Part shown: positions 15,428 through 23,826 of the stretch, piece after piece
How the letters are laid out: each line of letters begins with the position of its first letter
Position numbering within the stretch: the first letter of the stretch is position 1
Notes under the pieces: model-generated
Databases searched by the model: none
The model's input: the letters and a program-made list of their open reading frames with translations, nothing else
What the model was told of the DNA's origin: nothing
Source: Paenibacillus sp. MMS18-CY102
Lineage (GTDB): Bacteria > Bacillota > Bacilli > Paenibacillales > Paenibacillaceae
Assembly: GCF_009789195.1 (NCBI RefSeq)
Contig: NZ_WSTC01000005.1
Span: 1 to 64,000, forward strand
DNA: 64,000 nucleotides
Direction of reading: 5' to 3'
Program-made: the position numbers and the translations under genes

Positions 15428-18343
15428 TTACCGCTCCTCTCCCATTTTGACCGCTTGATGGACGCGCAGCCTGCGAATATGCGTAAGCAGCAGCAATGCG
15501 CCAATCAGCATCATCACTGACACGACAATGTACAGCTGCGTCGTATCCTTAGAGTCGAAGACGACCCGGAAGGGCGGCACAGAGCCCGCAACATTGTCCG
15601 TCGTTTGGAGAAACGGCAGGAATAGCAAGCTCGCGATTTTGCCAATGAGAATCCCAAGCCCAATCGATAGCCCAGCTGTGAACAGCTGTTCTAGCAGCAG
15701 CATGCCCGTTAATTGGCGACGCGACAGCCCCATTGCCCGCAGAACACCGAATTGAACGACCCGGCCAGACAGGTTGAAGAACCAGTACAAAATATAACCC
15801 GTCAACGAAACGACAACGGAAACGAGGAACCCGAGGCTCAATATCCCGAATACGCCACCGCGCGTTGGCAGCTTCGACTGGGTGAGCAGCTCCGCACGCG
15901 AATCTTGGACGGATGCGAGCTCGATTCCTTTTTGCTGCAACGCCGTCATGATCGGTCCTACCTTCGCCTCTGGCTTCATCTTCAGCCATACATCGTACGG
16001 GATAATCGGCATTTGGTCGTAGATGTAGTCCAGGTTCGCAATAATGAACGGTGACTTATCAGGGTATTGGCTAGGCCAGTATGGCAGAATGCCCGCGATT
16101 GCGAATTCAATCATGCCGTCTGGCATCCCCACCTCAATCGTATCGCCAAGCTTAAGCTGATACTTCTTTGCAACAGAAGATGGGATAAGTGCCGCTTGCT
16201 CGAACAAGCCAAGATTGTTCAGATAATAGTAAGGATGGACGGGATACAGCCCTTCCCCGAACCAAGCAACCTTGGAAAAATCAACGTTATCAATTCCCAT
16301 CAATGTGCCTTGGCCAATGGAACGGTTCGCTACGACCACATTGCCCTTCGTCTGCAGAACACGCGCCGCAGCTTCTACACCTTCCAGATCCTTGAATATT
16401 TGGAACGGAGGTTCCGAGTAATTAATGCGGGTTGGCGTCTTATTCCCTCCGCCATTCGGATTGCCTCCGCCACCGCCACCACCGTTTCCTCCATTGCCGC
16501 CATTGCCTCCACCTTCATTCCCCCCGCCGTTGCCTTGGCCGCCGCTTCCGCCTTGGCCGTTATCAACGACCTCTGCGCGCCCTTCCCAAACCGTTTGGAT
16601 CGTGACGTCCGTACCGAATTTGTAAAGGATTCGCTCTGTTGAATTCAAGTCGATCGTCCGTGCCGCAGATGCGTTATAGACACCAAGGCCGAGCGTTAAA
16701 ATAAGCAAAATCATCAGCGGATAATAACCCTTGGATGATCGGGACAATTGCGTAAGCGTTAAATATAGCGGCACCGGAAGCAGCTTGCGCCCTAGCCAAT
16801 TAAATAGCTTCAGCAGCCATGGGAAGATACGCAAGAAGAACAATCCGAGCGCAAATATCGCAATCGCCGGCACGAAAAATAAGAAGGGCTGAACGTTCAG
16901 CTGATCGGTTGTCATGCCGGTTTGGAACGTGATCATTTGGCGCTCATTAAATAGATACCAACCATATCCAGCGATGCCCAGCAGCAAGACGTCCAAGAAC
17001 CAACGCTGCCAGCCTGGCCGGCGATCCGATCGCGCCAATTGCTGCTTGTAGCTAACGATGGATGACCGAGCATAGATCACTGCTGGAATGACTGTCGCTA
17101 GAATAGCCAACAGAACGGCTGCTCCGCCAGCAATCATCGCATCTGTTGAGAAGCCGATTGGAATCGACTTACGTTCAACGAACGCAAGGAAGCCATTTGC
17201 CGAGCCAATGCTTTTCGCCATAAACCATCCTAGCAAAGGGCCTGCAATCAAAGCAGCAACGCCGAGCATTAATCCTTCGAGCAAGTAAATCCATACGATC
17301 TGGCGCGTCTTCGCTCCTCTACTGCGGAGAACAGCAATGTCCGAGCGCTGCTTGTCGAGCGACTGGCGTGCATTCATCGCAATGAAATAGAAGACCATTG
17401 CAATCATCGGTGCAGCCAGCGTAAATAGCAACGTCTGCAGCTGCAAGCTCTGCTTGCGGAATTCCGTCAGCGTCGATGCGAACGAAATTTCGATTTTCGT
17501 ATTCTTCATCTGTTGGTTTAAGTCAATGTTCAAACGGTCAAGTGTGTGGCCAAGCGGTGACAGCTGGCTCGTCTTGATTTCCTTCAAATCGAAAGCGTAA
17601 TACCAGCTTGCCGTATGCAACGGAATGCTCTGCTGCTGCATCAGTTGGCCCGTAAACGTCTCGCCGCCGATCTGGAGGCTGCTCATTAAGCTCTCGATTC
17701 CTTGATACCAATACGGATCAGTATCAGCTAGCGGCTTATAAGCCCCTACGATCTTCACCTTGAGCGTCAAATCCAAACCGCCATACACCGGATATTCAAA
17801 GACGTCATCAATGTGAATATCATTACGGTACATCGCTTCTTCCAGCATGACAGCCTCTACAACGCCATCATCGCTCGTAGCTGAGTCCACAAACCATCGG
17901 CCTTGTGCAAGCTCTACCTTTTCCTTCAAGCCCGACATCGTCATAAGCGACATCTGCCGAACGCGGCTCGCATCTACTTTAGAAGGATCAACTGGAACGA
18001 TCTCCGTACTGCGGATCGAATACGATCTTACCTTCGTCGTAGAAGGGAAGCCAATCTGTTTCGGAACATCCTTGTCGATGAACTGGTCGACTTTGGTCAG
18101 GGCCTTAAGGTCTGTTTTGCCGCCAGCTGCCGCTTGATTGCGAATGAGCAAGGAGCCAGCAGGCAAGCCGTCGCTCTTCTCTTGCAGCGATTGTGCAACG
18201 ACGCGCTTGAGCGCACCGTCTGCATACATCGGAATGCTCGTAGCAAAGGCGACTGCTAGCACCAGGCCAGCGAAGGTACTAATGGTTAGCCAGCGCGTAT
18301 TCCACATTTTACGAAAAATAAATCGAAACAACGGGATCCCCAT
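15428..18343 (-). CDS. Large FtsX/MacB-type ABC permease with Gly-rich linker
   Basis: The 971-residue permease starts with a transmembrane helix (WLTISTFAGLVLAVAFATSI). It has one FtsX core near residues 300-440 (LFTLAAPMIAMVFYFIAMNA, LLGWFMAKSIG) and a second near 825-960 (VVSLTGYILYWFFNLSGR, LIGALLLLTHIRRLRV). Between them, about residues 590-660, a low-complexity Gly/Asn run interrupts the extracellular part. Long outward domains are typical of MacB-like exporters that work with an adaptor. Operon partners are two ATPases and a lipoprotein adaptor. The exported substrate is unknown. Confidence 0.88.
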   Translation of the reverse strand: MGIPLFRFIFRKMWNTRWLTISTFAGLVLAVAFATSIPMYADGALKRVVAQSLQEKSDGLPAGSLLIRNQAAAGGKTDLKALTKVDQFIDKDVPKQIGFPSTTKVRSYSIRSTEIVPVDPSKVDASRVRQMSLMTMSGLKEKVELAQGRWFVDSATSDDGVVEAVMLEEAMYRNDIHIDDVFEYPVYGGLDLTLKVKIVGAYKPLADTDPYWYQGIESLMSSLQIGGETFTGQLMQQQSIPLHTASWYYAFDLKEIKTSQLSPLGHTLDRLNIDLNQQMKNTKIEISFASTLTEFRKQSLQLQTLLFTLAAPMIAMVFYFIAMNARQSLDKQRSDIAVLRSRGAKTRQIVWIYLLEGLMLGVAALIAGPLLGWFMAKSIGSANGFLAFVERKSIPIGFSTDAMIAGGAAVLLAILATVIPAVIYARSSIVSYKQQLARSDRRPGWQRWFLDVLLLGIAGYGWYLFNERQMITFQTGMTTDQLNVQPFLFFVPAIAIFALGLFFLRIFPWLLKLFNWLGRKLLPVPLYLTLTQLSRSSKGYYPLMILLILTLGLGVYNASAARTIDLNSTERILYKFGTDVTIQTVWEGRAEVVDNGQGGSGGQGNGGGNEGGGNGGNGGNGGGGGGGNPNGGGNKTPTRINYSEPPFQIFKDLEGVEAAARVLQTKGNVVVANRSIGQGTLMGIDNVDFSKVAWFGEGLYPVHPYYYLNNLGLFEQAALIPSSVAKKYQLKLGDTIEVGMPDGMIEFAIAGILPYWPSQYPDKSPFIIANLDYIYDQMPIIPYDVWLKMKPEAKVGPIMTALQQKGIELASVQDSRAELLTQSKLPTRGGVFGILSLGFLVSVVVSLTGYILYWFFNLSGRVVQFGVLRAMGLSRRQLTGMLLLEQLFTAGLSIGLGILIGKIASLLFLPFLQTTDNVAGSVPPFRVVFDSKDTTQLYIVVSVMMLIGALLLLTHIRRLRVHQAVKMGEER

Positions 18344-18346
18344 AGC

Positions 18347-19429
18347 TTATCGACCTACGACTTTCTGCCCTGGGGTCAACCCTTTCAGGATCTCCGCTTC
18401 CGTCGCTGTCTGTTGGCCAAGCTCAATATCAACCTCCCGCTTCGTGCCATCGGCTTCGATGACCTGTACATAATTGCGGGAGCCTATACTGCGCAGCGCA
18501 GACAACGGAATGACAACGACGTTTTCCTTGCGCTTCGTAATGATTTCCATCGATAAGAGCGTGCCCCGGACTACGCCCTTCGGCATTTTCTCCAGTTGCA
18601 CGATCAAGAAGTCTTCTGGGCGCTCCGGACGTTCGCCGTTCGGGCCAAGGCCGCCGCCATTGCCATTCCCATTGCTGTCATCCTCACTTGGCGAAGGAAG
18701 CTGCTTGACAACCCCCTTCACCTTGCCAGCGCCGTTTACATCAACCACTACCGGCATGCCAATGCTCACTTGCGCTAATTCATCCTTATCGAGCTTCGCA
18801 GCTGCCGTTAGATTTCCATTGTCCGCTACGATACAGATTTGGTCGTATGCTTTAATGAGATCGCCTTTCGCCACTTTCAATCCGACGATCGTGCCAGCGA
18901 ATGGTGCGACCAGCGTCGCTTTATCGATCTCCGTCTGAATGTCAGCAACCGACTGTTTAAATTCTTCGAATACGATAACAGCTGCTTCAAATTCAGCAGG
19001 CGTCATCTCATCCTTCTTGCGAAGCGTTTCCTTCATTGAAACTTCTTGTTTACGCAAATCGAGCTGCTTGTTGCGCAAATCCTTCCGCATGTCATCCACG
19101 TCCAGCTCTGCAATGACATCGCCGGCTTTTACCTTGCTATCCGGTTTAACATATAACTCCTTCAACCGTTTGCCATCGAGCGTAAAGTAAAGCGTTTCTT
19201 CTTGAAGCGAAAGCATTTTGCCAATTGCTGATACCTTCGTCTCAAGCGTAGTCGTGGTGACATCATACTCCGGTTTCTTCGAAATCGTCGGCGGCGTGAT
19301 CGATGGCAGCTTCTCTTCTTCTTGCTCTTTCGGCAGCAGCCCGCATCCTCCGACTGTTAATAACGATACGCTCAGCACAACAGCTGCGCACCGCTTATAC
19401 AAACTTCCCGTCCACCATCTCGTAAACAT
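18347..19429 (-). CDS. MacA/RND-type lipoprotein adaptor subunit
   Basis: The 360-residue protein starts MFTRWWTGSLYKRCAAVVLS with lipobox TVGGCG. ATG 19429 is preferred to the upstream ATG because GGAGG lies eight bases before it. It has the membrane-fusion pattern: lipoyl-like half near residue 65-90 (KVKAGDVIAELD), a coiled coil (MRKDLRNKQLDLRKQEVSMKE...), the second lipoyl half (TLVAPFAGTIVGLKVAKGD) and a beta-barrel (GKVKGVVKQLPS). A Gly/Asn-rich break lies near residue 270. It overlaps the preceding ATPase gene, and probably links it with the permease at the membrane. Confidence 0.9.
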   Translation of the reverse strand: MFTRWWTGSLYKRCAAVVLSVSLLTVGGCGLLPKEQEEEKLPSITPPTISKKPEYDVTTTTLETKVSAIGKMLSLQEETLYFTLDGKRLKELYVKPDSKVKAGDVIAELDVDDMRKDLRNKQLDLRKQEVSMKETLRKKDEMTPAEFEAAVIVFEEFKQSVADIQTEIDKATLVAPFAGTIVGLKVAKGDLIKAYDQICIVADNGNLTAAAKLDKDELAQVSIGMPVVVDVNGAGKVKGVVKQLPSPSEDDSNGNGNGGGLGPNGERPERPEDFLIVQLEKMPKGVVRGTLLSMEIITKRKENVVVIPLSALRSIGSRNYVQVIEADGTKREVDIELGQQTATEAEILKGLTPGQKVVGR

Positions 19430-20177
19430 GGTCGGCAACCTCCAAAATCGTAGGATCATGTGTTGTCATGCATATAGTTACTTGTTCTGTTTCGATAATA
19501 TTTTGAAATACCGCCATGATTTGCGCTGACATCTGGGAATCTAGCTCCGCAGTAGGTTCATCCGCTAATAGCAAGCGTGGCCGATGGGCGATCGCCTTCG
19601 CTATAGCAACGCGCTGCTGCTCACCGCCTGATAGCTCGAAGGGCCGATGATGCATCCGCTTCTCTAGCCCGACCAATCGCAAGCAATGGGCAACACGCTG
19701 CTTCCACTCTCCCTTCGGTACGCCAGCCATTCGGAGCGACAGCTCGACGTTCTCCCAAGCCGAGAGCAACGGCATAAGGGCAAACGCTTGGAAAATAAAG
19801 CCCATTTCCTTCCGTCTCGTCAACGTACGGTCGTTATCGCCCATTTCATGAAACGGGAGGCCATGAAACCAAATCTCCCCCTTGCTTGGCTGATCCAGCC
19901 CGCCTAGCATGTTAAGCAAGGTCGTCTTCCCTGAGCCTGATCGGCCTCTGAGCATAACAAGCTGATTAGGCAGCAACTGCATGTTGATCCCTTTCAATAC
20001 ATGAAGCGGTTGCCCTCCGACCTGAAACGTTCGTTCAACGCCATTCACCGTTAATAACGGTTCATTGGACTGAGGAGCCATCGAGCGATGAGCAACTTCT
20101 AATGCCGGCCCATTGCTTGCAGCAATTTCCTCGCCGGACGGTTTCGTTTTGCGCTTAAATGCAGTCCACATCCCCAT
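19395..20177 (-). CDS. MacB/LolD-type ABC ATPase
   Basis: Walker A GRSGSGKTT near residue 78, the Q-loop region FIFQAFALMPLL, signature ELSGGEQQRVAIAKA and Walker B LLLADEPTAEL are intact. The ~40-residue N-terminal lead before LLTVNGVERTF is longer than usual. It is first in the operon and ends inside the start of the adaptor gene, so translation is coupled. Having two different ATPases (this one and the AbrB-fused one) with one double-core permease suggests a heterodimeric motor. Confidence 0.93.
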   Translation of the reverse strand: MGMWTAFKRKTKPSGEEIAASNGPALEVAHRSMAPQSNEPLLTVNGVERTFQVGGQPLHVLKGINMQLLPNQLVMLRGRSGSGKTTLLNMLGGLDQPSKGEIWFHGLPFHEMGDNDRTLTRRKEMGFIFQAFALMPLLSAWENVELSLRMAGVPKGEWKQRVAHCLRLVGLEKRMHHRPFELSGGEQQRVAIAKAIAHRPRLLLADEPTAELDSQMSAQIMAVFQNIIETEQVTICMTTHDPTILEVADHVYEMVDGKFV

Positions 20178-20297
20178 TGGCGTGTGGACACCTCCCCCCT
20201 ATGTACTTTCATTTTTCTCATTTAACTTATAGACGGCTGACGCATAAGAAAAGTTACGCTCCTCGACAGCATTTTTGTTAAAGATTCTATAAAAGAG

Positions 20298-20357
20298 CAA
20301 AAAATCCCCCTAATGCTCTCGAATCGATCATTCGACACCATAAGGAGGACGGGGATT
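20298..20357 (-). terminator. Possible terminator after the chemotaxis receptor gene
   Basis: On the minus strand AATCCCC and GGGGATT can pair across a ~45-base loop, followed by TTTTTT. The long loop makes this moderate. Confidence 0.5.
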
Positions 20358-20361
20358 ATTG

Positions 20362-22104
20362 CTATTCCACTTTAAATTTAGAAACGACACTATTCAGGTC
20401 TTGCACGATTACCTGTAACTGCTCTGCGGATTCGGCCATGTTGGCCATCATCGCCATCTGCTCCTCCGTCGCTGCTGCAACAGATTGCACTTTGCCCAAA
20501 TTATCAGCTGCTGCCGCTGAGGAATGCTCCATAGATGCGCTCACTTGCTCAGCGCTGGCGGACATTTGCTCTGCAATCGCTGCGTTCTCCTGCAATTGCT
20601 CTGCTACGACACGCACTGAACCTGCAATGCCACTAAATTTCTCATCCAGCGATTGCATCCGTTCGCTGCTGCGCTCGACTTCACGCATCGTCTGGCCCAT
20701 ATAATGCGATGCGCCCGTAATATCTTTGCGCGTCTGGTCAACCAAATCACGAATGGTGTCTGCGGATTCAATCGATTGTGCCGCGAGCTTCCGAATCTCG
20801 TCCGCTACAACAGCGAAGCCTTTGCCATGCTCGCCAGCCCGTGCTGCTTCGATGGAAGCGTTAAGCGATAGGATATTCGTTTGTGACGAAAAAGCCGTAA
20901 TTTGATCTGCAATCTGGTTGATCTGCCCCGACCGATGGGATAATGTCTCAATCGTGTGCGACAGCTCCGTAATAATGCTTACTACTTCCCGCATTTGATC
21001 GCCAAGCAGATCGAGCGCTTCTCTTCCTTCTGCTGCAATGTCCGTCGTTTCAGCCGAATGGTCTGCCATCGATGTCGTATTGTCCGCAATTCGCAAAATG
21101 CCGGCTGTCATTTCTTCAATCGCGCGTGAAGTTTCTTCTGCGCTCTTCGCTTGTATTTCTGTGCCGTATGTTACGTCTTGAATATGTTCAGCTACATGCT
21201 TGGCCGAATCCGAGGTTTCCTTCGATGCTGTGTAGAGCGCTTCAGAGGAAACGGCCACTTTGTTCGTGTTCACGAGAATGACGCCTACGATGCTTTTCAA
21301 TCTCGTAATCATCGTATCCGCATCACGCAAAATATGGCCGAGCTCATCTTTCCCATATTTGCTCTCTGCACTCGATGTCAAATCGCCAGCCATAACGCTA
21401 GACATCTTGCCAACCGCACTCGTCACGTTCCGGTTAATCTTGCGAATGGATACGAAAATCAAAAGAATCAGCAATACGATAAAGATGACCGTAACGCTAT
21501 AATTCACCTTCACCATCTTTGCATTCTCAGAACGCACATCGTCAATCGATTGCTTCGTATAGCCATCCACGAGATCGCTAAATGCGTTAAGGCCTTCACG
21601 TCCCTGATCGAACAACTTATCCATCGCAGGCGTTCCGTAACCATTGGCCTTGATCACTTGGCGCGCTTGCTCTGCCCATGCCGGGATAAATCCTTCATAA
21701 GCTTTGAATAGATCGCTGACTACAACTTTCTCTGTCGCTTGCACATTAATCAAGCCTGCCGCTGTAACTAACTGCTTAGCAGCTTGAACCCGTTCCGTCG
21801 CTTGGGCTAAGTTTTCTTCGAACGCTTTGACGGCATCTTCACGGGCTTTCCCCTTCAGGCGGTCTCCTTGTAGCTGCTCGTAATACATTCGCGACTGGTA
21901 GAGATCGCGATCCGCATTCATTACGTCATTGTTCGTCATATAGGCTAAATCATAAATATCAGACGTTATCTTATTGATATCTTTCTTAAAATCTTCTGGA
22001 TAATAAAACGCGGTAATTAAATAAAGCGCAAGTGGAATGCCAATTAGCCCTATTATTTTCTTCTTCAAGTCCATCCGAAATATCGCTCTTGACACTCTTG
22101 CCAT
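20362..22104 (-). CDS. Methyl-accepting chemotaxis protein
   Basis: The 580-residue receptor has an N-terminal membrane helix (IIGLIGIPLALYLITAF), a mostly helical extracellular domain (residues ~40-205) and a second membrane helix (VTVIFIVLLILLIFVSI). A HAMP segment follows, then the signalling coiled coil with the hairpin tip GEHGKGFAVVADEIRKLA. It passes ligand signals to CheA. The sensor domain looks like a four-helix bundle with no recognisable ligand pocket. ATG 22104 is preferred over the TTG one codon earlier, as GGAG lies 11 bases upstream. It is monocistronic. Confidence 0.93.
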   Translation of the reverse strand: MARVSRAIFRMDLKKKIIGLIGIPLALYLITAFYYPEDFKKDINKITSDIYDLAYMTNNDVMNADRDLYQSRMYYEQLQGDRLKGKAREDAVKAFEENLAQATERVQAAKQLVTAAGLINVQATEKVVVSDLFKAYEGFIPAWAEQARQVIKANGYGTPAMDKLFDQGREGLNAFSDLVDGYTKQSIDDVRSENAKMVKVNYSVTVIFIVLLILLIFVSIRKINRNVTSAVGKMSSVMAGDLTSSAESKYGKDELGHILRDADTMITRLKSIVGVILVNTNKVAVSSEALYTASKETSDSAKHVAEHIQDVTYGTEIQAKSAEETSRAIEEMTAGILRIADNTTSMADHSAETTDIAAEGREALDLLGDQMREVVSIITELSHTIETLSHRSGQINQIADQITAFSSQTNILSLNASIEAARAGEHGKGFAVVADEIRKLAAQSIESADTIRDLVDQTRKDITGASHYMGQTMREVERSSERMQSLDEKFSGIAGSVRVVAEQLQENAAIAEQMSASAEQVSASMEHSSAAAADNLGKVQSVAAATEEQMAMMANMAESAEQLQVIVQDLNSVVSKFKVE

Positions 22105-22260
22105 CAACCAACAACTCCTCTTTCCTTATATTACGATTACTTACTTCATCGGCGTCGCCGTGTCAGAAAAGAAGAAAAAATAGCGAAAAGCTTAAGAAAA
22201 GTGTCGAATTATGCAATTTAATATCTGGAAACGTTTTCATGTATACAAATTCAAGCAAAC

Positions 22261-22294
22261 AAAAAAACCAGGCTCTAATCAAGAGCCTGGCTTC
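22261..22294 (-). terminator. Terminator of the pyr operon
   Basis: AAGCCAGGCTCTTGATTAGAGCCTGG-type stem (about 11 bp) followed by TTTTTTT on the minus strand, just after pyrE. Confidence 0.92.
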
Positions 22295-22312
22295 TTCGAA
22301 TAGAAATCGTAT

Positions 22313-22960
22313 TTATTGGCCGAATGCTTGTGGATTTTCACGCCATGCCTTCAGTGCGGCGATATCATCCGGCTGTACTTTGCCAATCTCGGCAGCAACG
22401 TCAATCAACGCTGTGTAGTTGGATAACGTTTCAAGCGGAACGCCTGCTTGTGCGAAGGCTTCCGTTGCTTGAGCGAATTGGTACGAGAAAATGGCAAGCA
22501 CTGCATTAACGGTTGCTCCTGCTTCTTGCACTGCAATTGCCGCTTTAAGCGAGCTGCCGCCTGTCGAAATCAGGTCCTCGATAACGACGACATTTTGCCC
22601 TGCTTGAATGCGTCCTTCGATTTGGTTCTGCTTGCCATGCCCTTTCGCTTTGTCGCGAATATACGCCATTGGCAAGCCAAGCTTTTGCGCTACCCATGCG
22701 GCATGTGGGATGCCGGCTGTTGCCGTACCTGCGATTACCTCTGCATTCGGGTACCGTTCGCGGATGACAGCAGCGAAGCCTTCTGCAATAAGATCGCGAA
22801 TCGCTGGATACGTCATCGTCAAGCGATTATCGCAATAAATCGGCGATTTCAAGCCAGACGTCCAAGTGAATGGATCATTGGGACGAAGCGCAACCGCTTC
22901 GATTTCTAATAAGCTCTTGGCAATTTCACGCGGCAATTGTTCTATGGATACCGTTGTCAT
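22313..22960 (-). CDS. pyrE: Orotate phosphoribosyltransferase
   Basis: PyrE joins orotate to PRPP to give OMP. The 215-residue protein carries the PRPP motif VVVIEDLISTGGS near residue 122 and the orotate-binding segment FTWTSGLKSPIYCDNRL. It ends the operon and overlaps pyrF by four bases (22957-22960, ATGA type), so the two last steps are translated together. Length matches B. subtilis PyrE (216). Confidence 0.97.
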   Translation of the reverse strand: MTTVSIEQLPREIAKSLLEIEAVALRPNDPFTWTSGLKSPIYCDNRLTMTYPAIRDLIAEGFAAVIRERYPNAEVIAGTATAGIPHAAWVAQKLGLPMAYIRDKAKGHGKQNQIEGRIQAGQNVVVIEDLISTGGSSLKAAIAVQEAGATVNAVLAIFSYQFAQATEAFAQAGVPLETLSNYTALIDVAAEIGKVQPDDIAALKAWRENPQAFGQ

Positions 22961-23694
22961 ACACTCATCAGCTCCTCAATAATAGTTTCGAGCGCGGCAC
23001 GAGGGCTTGGCGCTGCAGTAATCGGCCGGCCAATGACCATAAAATCCGTTCCTGCCAATATCGCTTGCGAAGGCGTCATAATACGCGATTGGTCTCCAAT
23101 GTCTGCTCCCGCAGGGCGGATGCCAGGCGTGACGGTTTGGAATGCTTCTCCACATGCCCCTTTAATCGCTTGTACCTCTTGCGGGGATGCCACGACGCCT
23201 TGAAGCCCTGCTTCGCGCGTAAGCCGAGCGTAACGAAGCACGGCTTGGTCAATCGGTCCGGCAATGCCAATCTCGTCGTTCAGTACCGACTGGCTTGTGC
23301 TCGTAAGCTGCGTTACCGCGATCACCGTCGGGCGCTTTGCGCCAGCAGAACTGGCTAACGCTTCTTCTACACCTTCCATAGCCGCTTCCATCATCGCTTT
23401 GCCGCCTGCGGCATGCACGTTGAACATATCCACGCCGAGCTTCGTAATGCTGTTAGCCCCGCCTTTGACTGTATTGGGAATGTCATGCATCTTGAGGTCG
23501 AGGAACACATGATAGCCTCGTTCTTTCAGCCCTTGGACAAATGCAGGCCCAGCTGCGAAATACAGCTGCATCCCAACTTTCATATAACAAGGGATCCCGC
23601 TGAGCTCCTGCAGCAAACGCTCCGCTGCATCGGCATCTGGATAATCAAGAGCGACCATGACGCGCCGTGCAGCTTGCTCCTTGGTTAAACCCAT
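22957..23694 (-). CDS. pyrF: Orotidine 5'-phosphate decarboxylase
   Basis: PyrF turns OMP into UMP. The catalytic motif DLKMHDIPNTVKGG is near residue 62 and VIGRPI-type phosphate-binding segment is near the end (FMVIGRPITAA). ATG 23694 is chosen because AGGGG lies seven bases upstream; a longer frame to 23784 lacks one. The 245 residues match the family (239 in B. subtilis). Confidence 0.96.
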   Translation of the reverse strand: MGLTKEQAARRVMVALDYPDADAAERLLQELSGIPCYMKVGMQLYFAAGPAFVQGLKERGYHVFLDLKMHDIPNTVKGGANSITKLGVDMFNVHAAGGKAMMEAAMEGVEEALASSAGAKRPTVIAVTQLTSTSQSVLNDEIGIAGPIDQAVLRYARLTREAGLQGVVASPQEVQAIKGACGEAFQTVTPGIRPAGADIGDQSRIMTPSQAILAGTDFMVIGRPITAAPSPRAALETIIEELMSV

Positions 23695-23826
23695 CGCCAT
23701 TCCCCTCTCTCGTTTTATGTCATGTATCCAAAGTCCACCACCCGGACATGGAAGGCGGCCACGCGCCATCCATTCTTGCTCCATTTAAGGACAAGAATGG
23801 ACGGTCGTTGGCCGCTTTAGCAACTA

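Noticed and set aside
16430-16560. Tandem-looking GC-rich repeat
   Set aside because: It encodes the Gly/Asn linker in the permease in frame and is not an intergenic repeat or CRISPR array.
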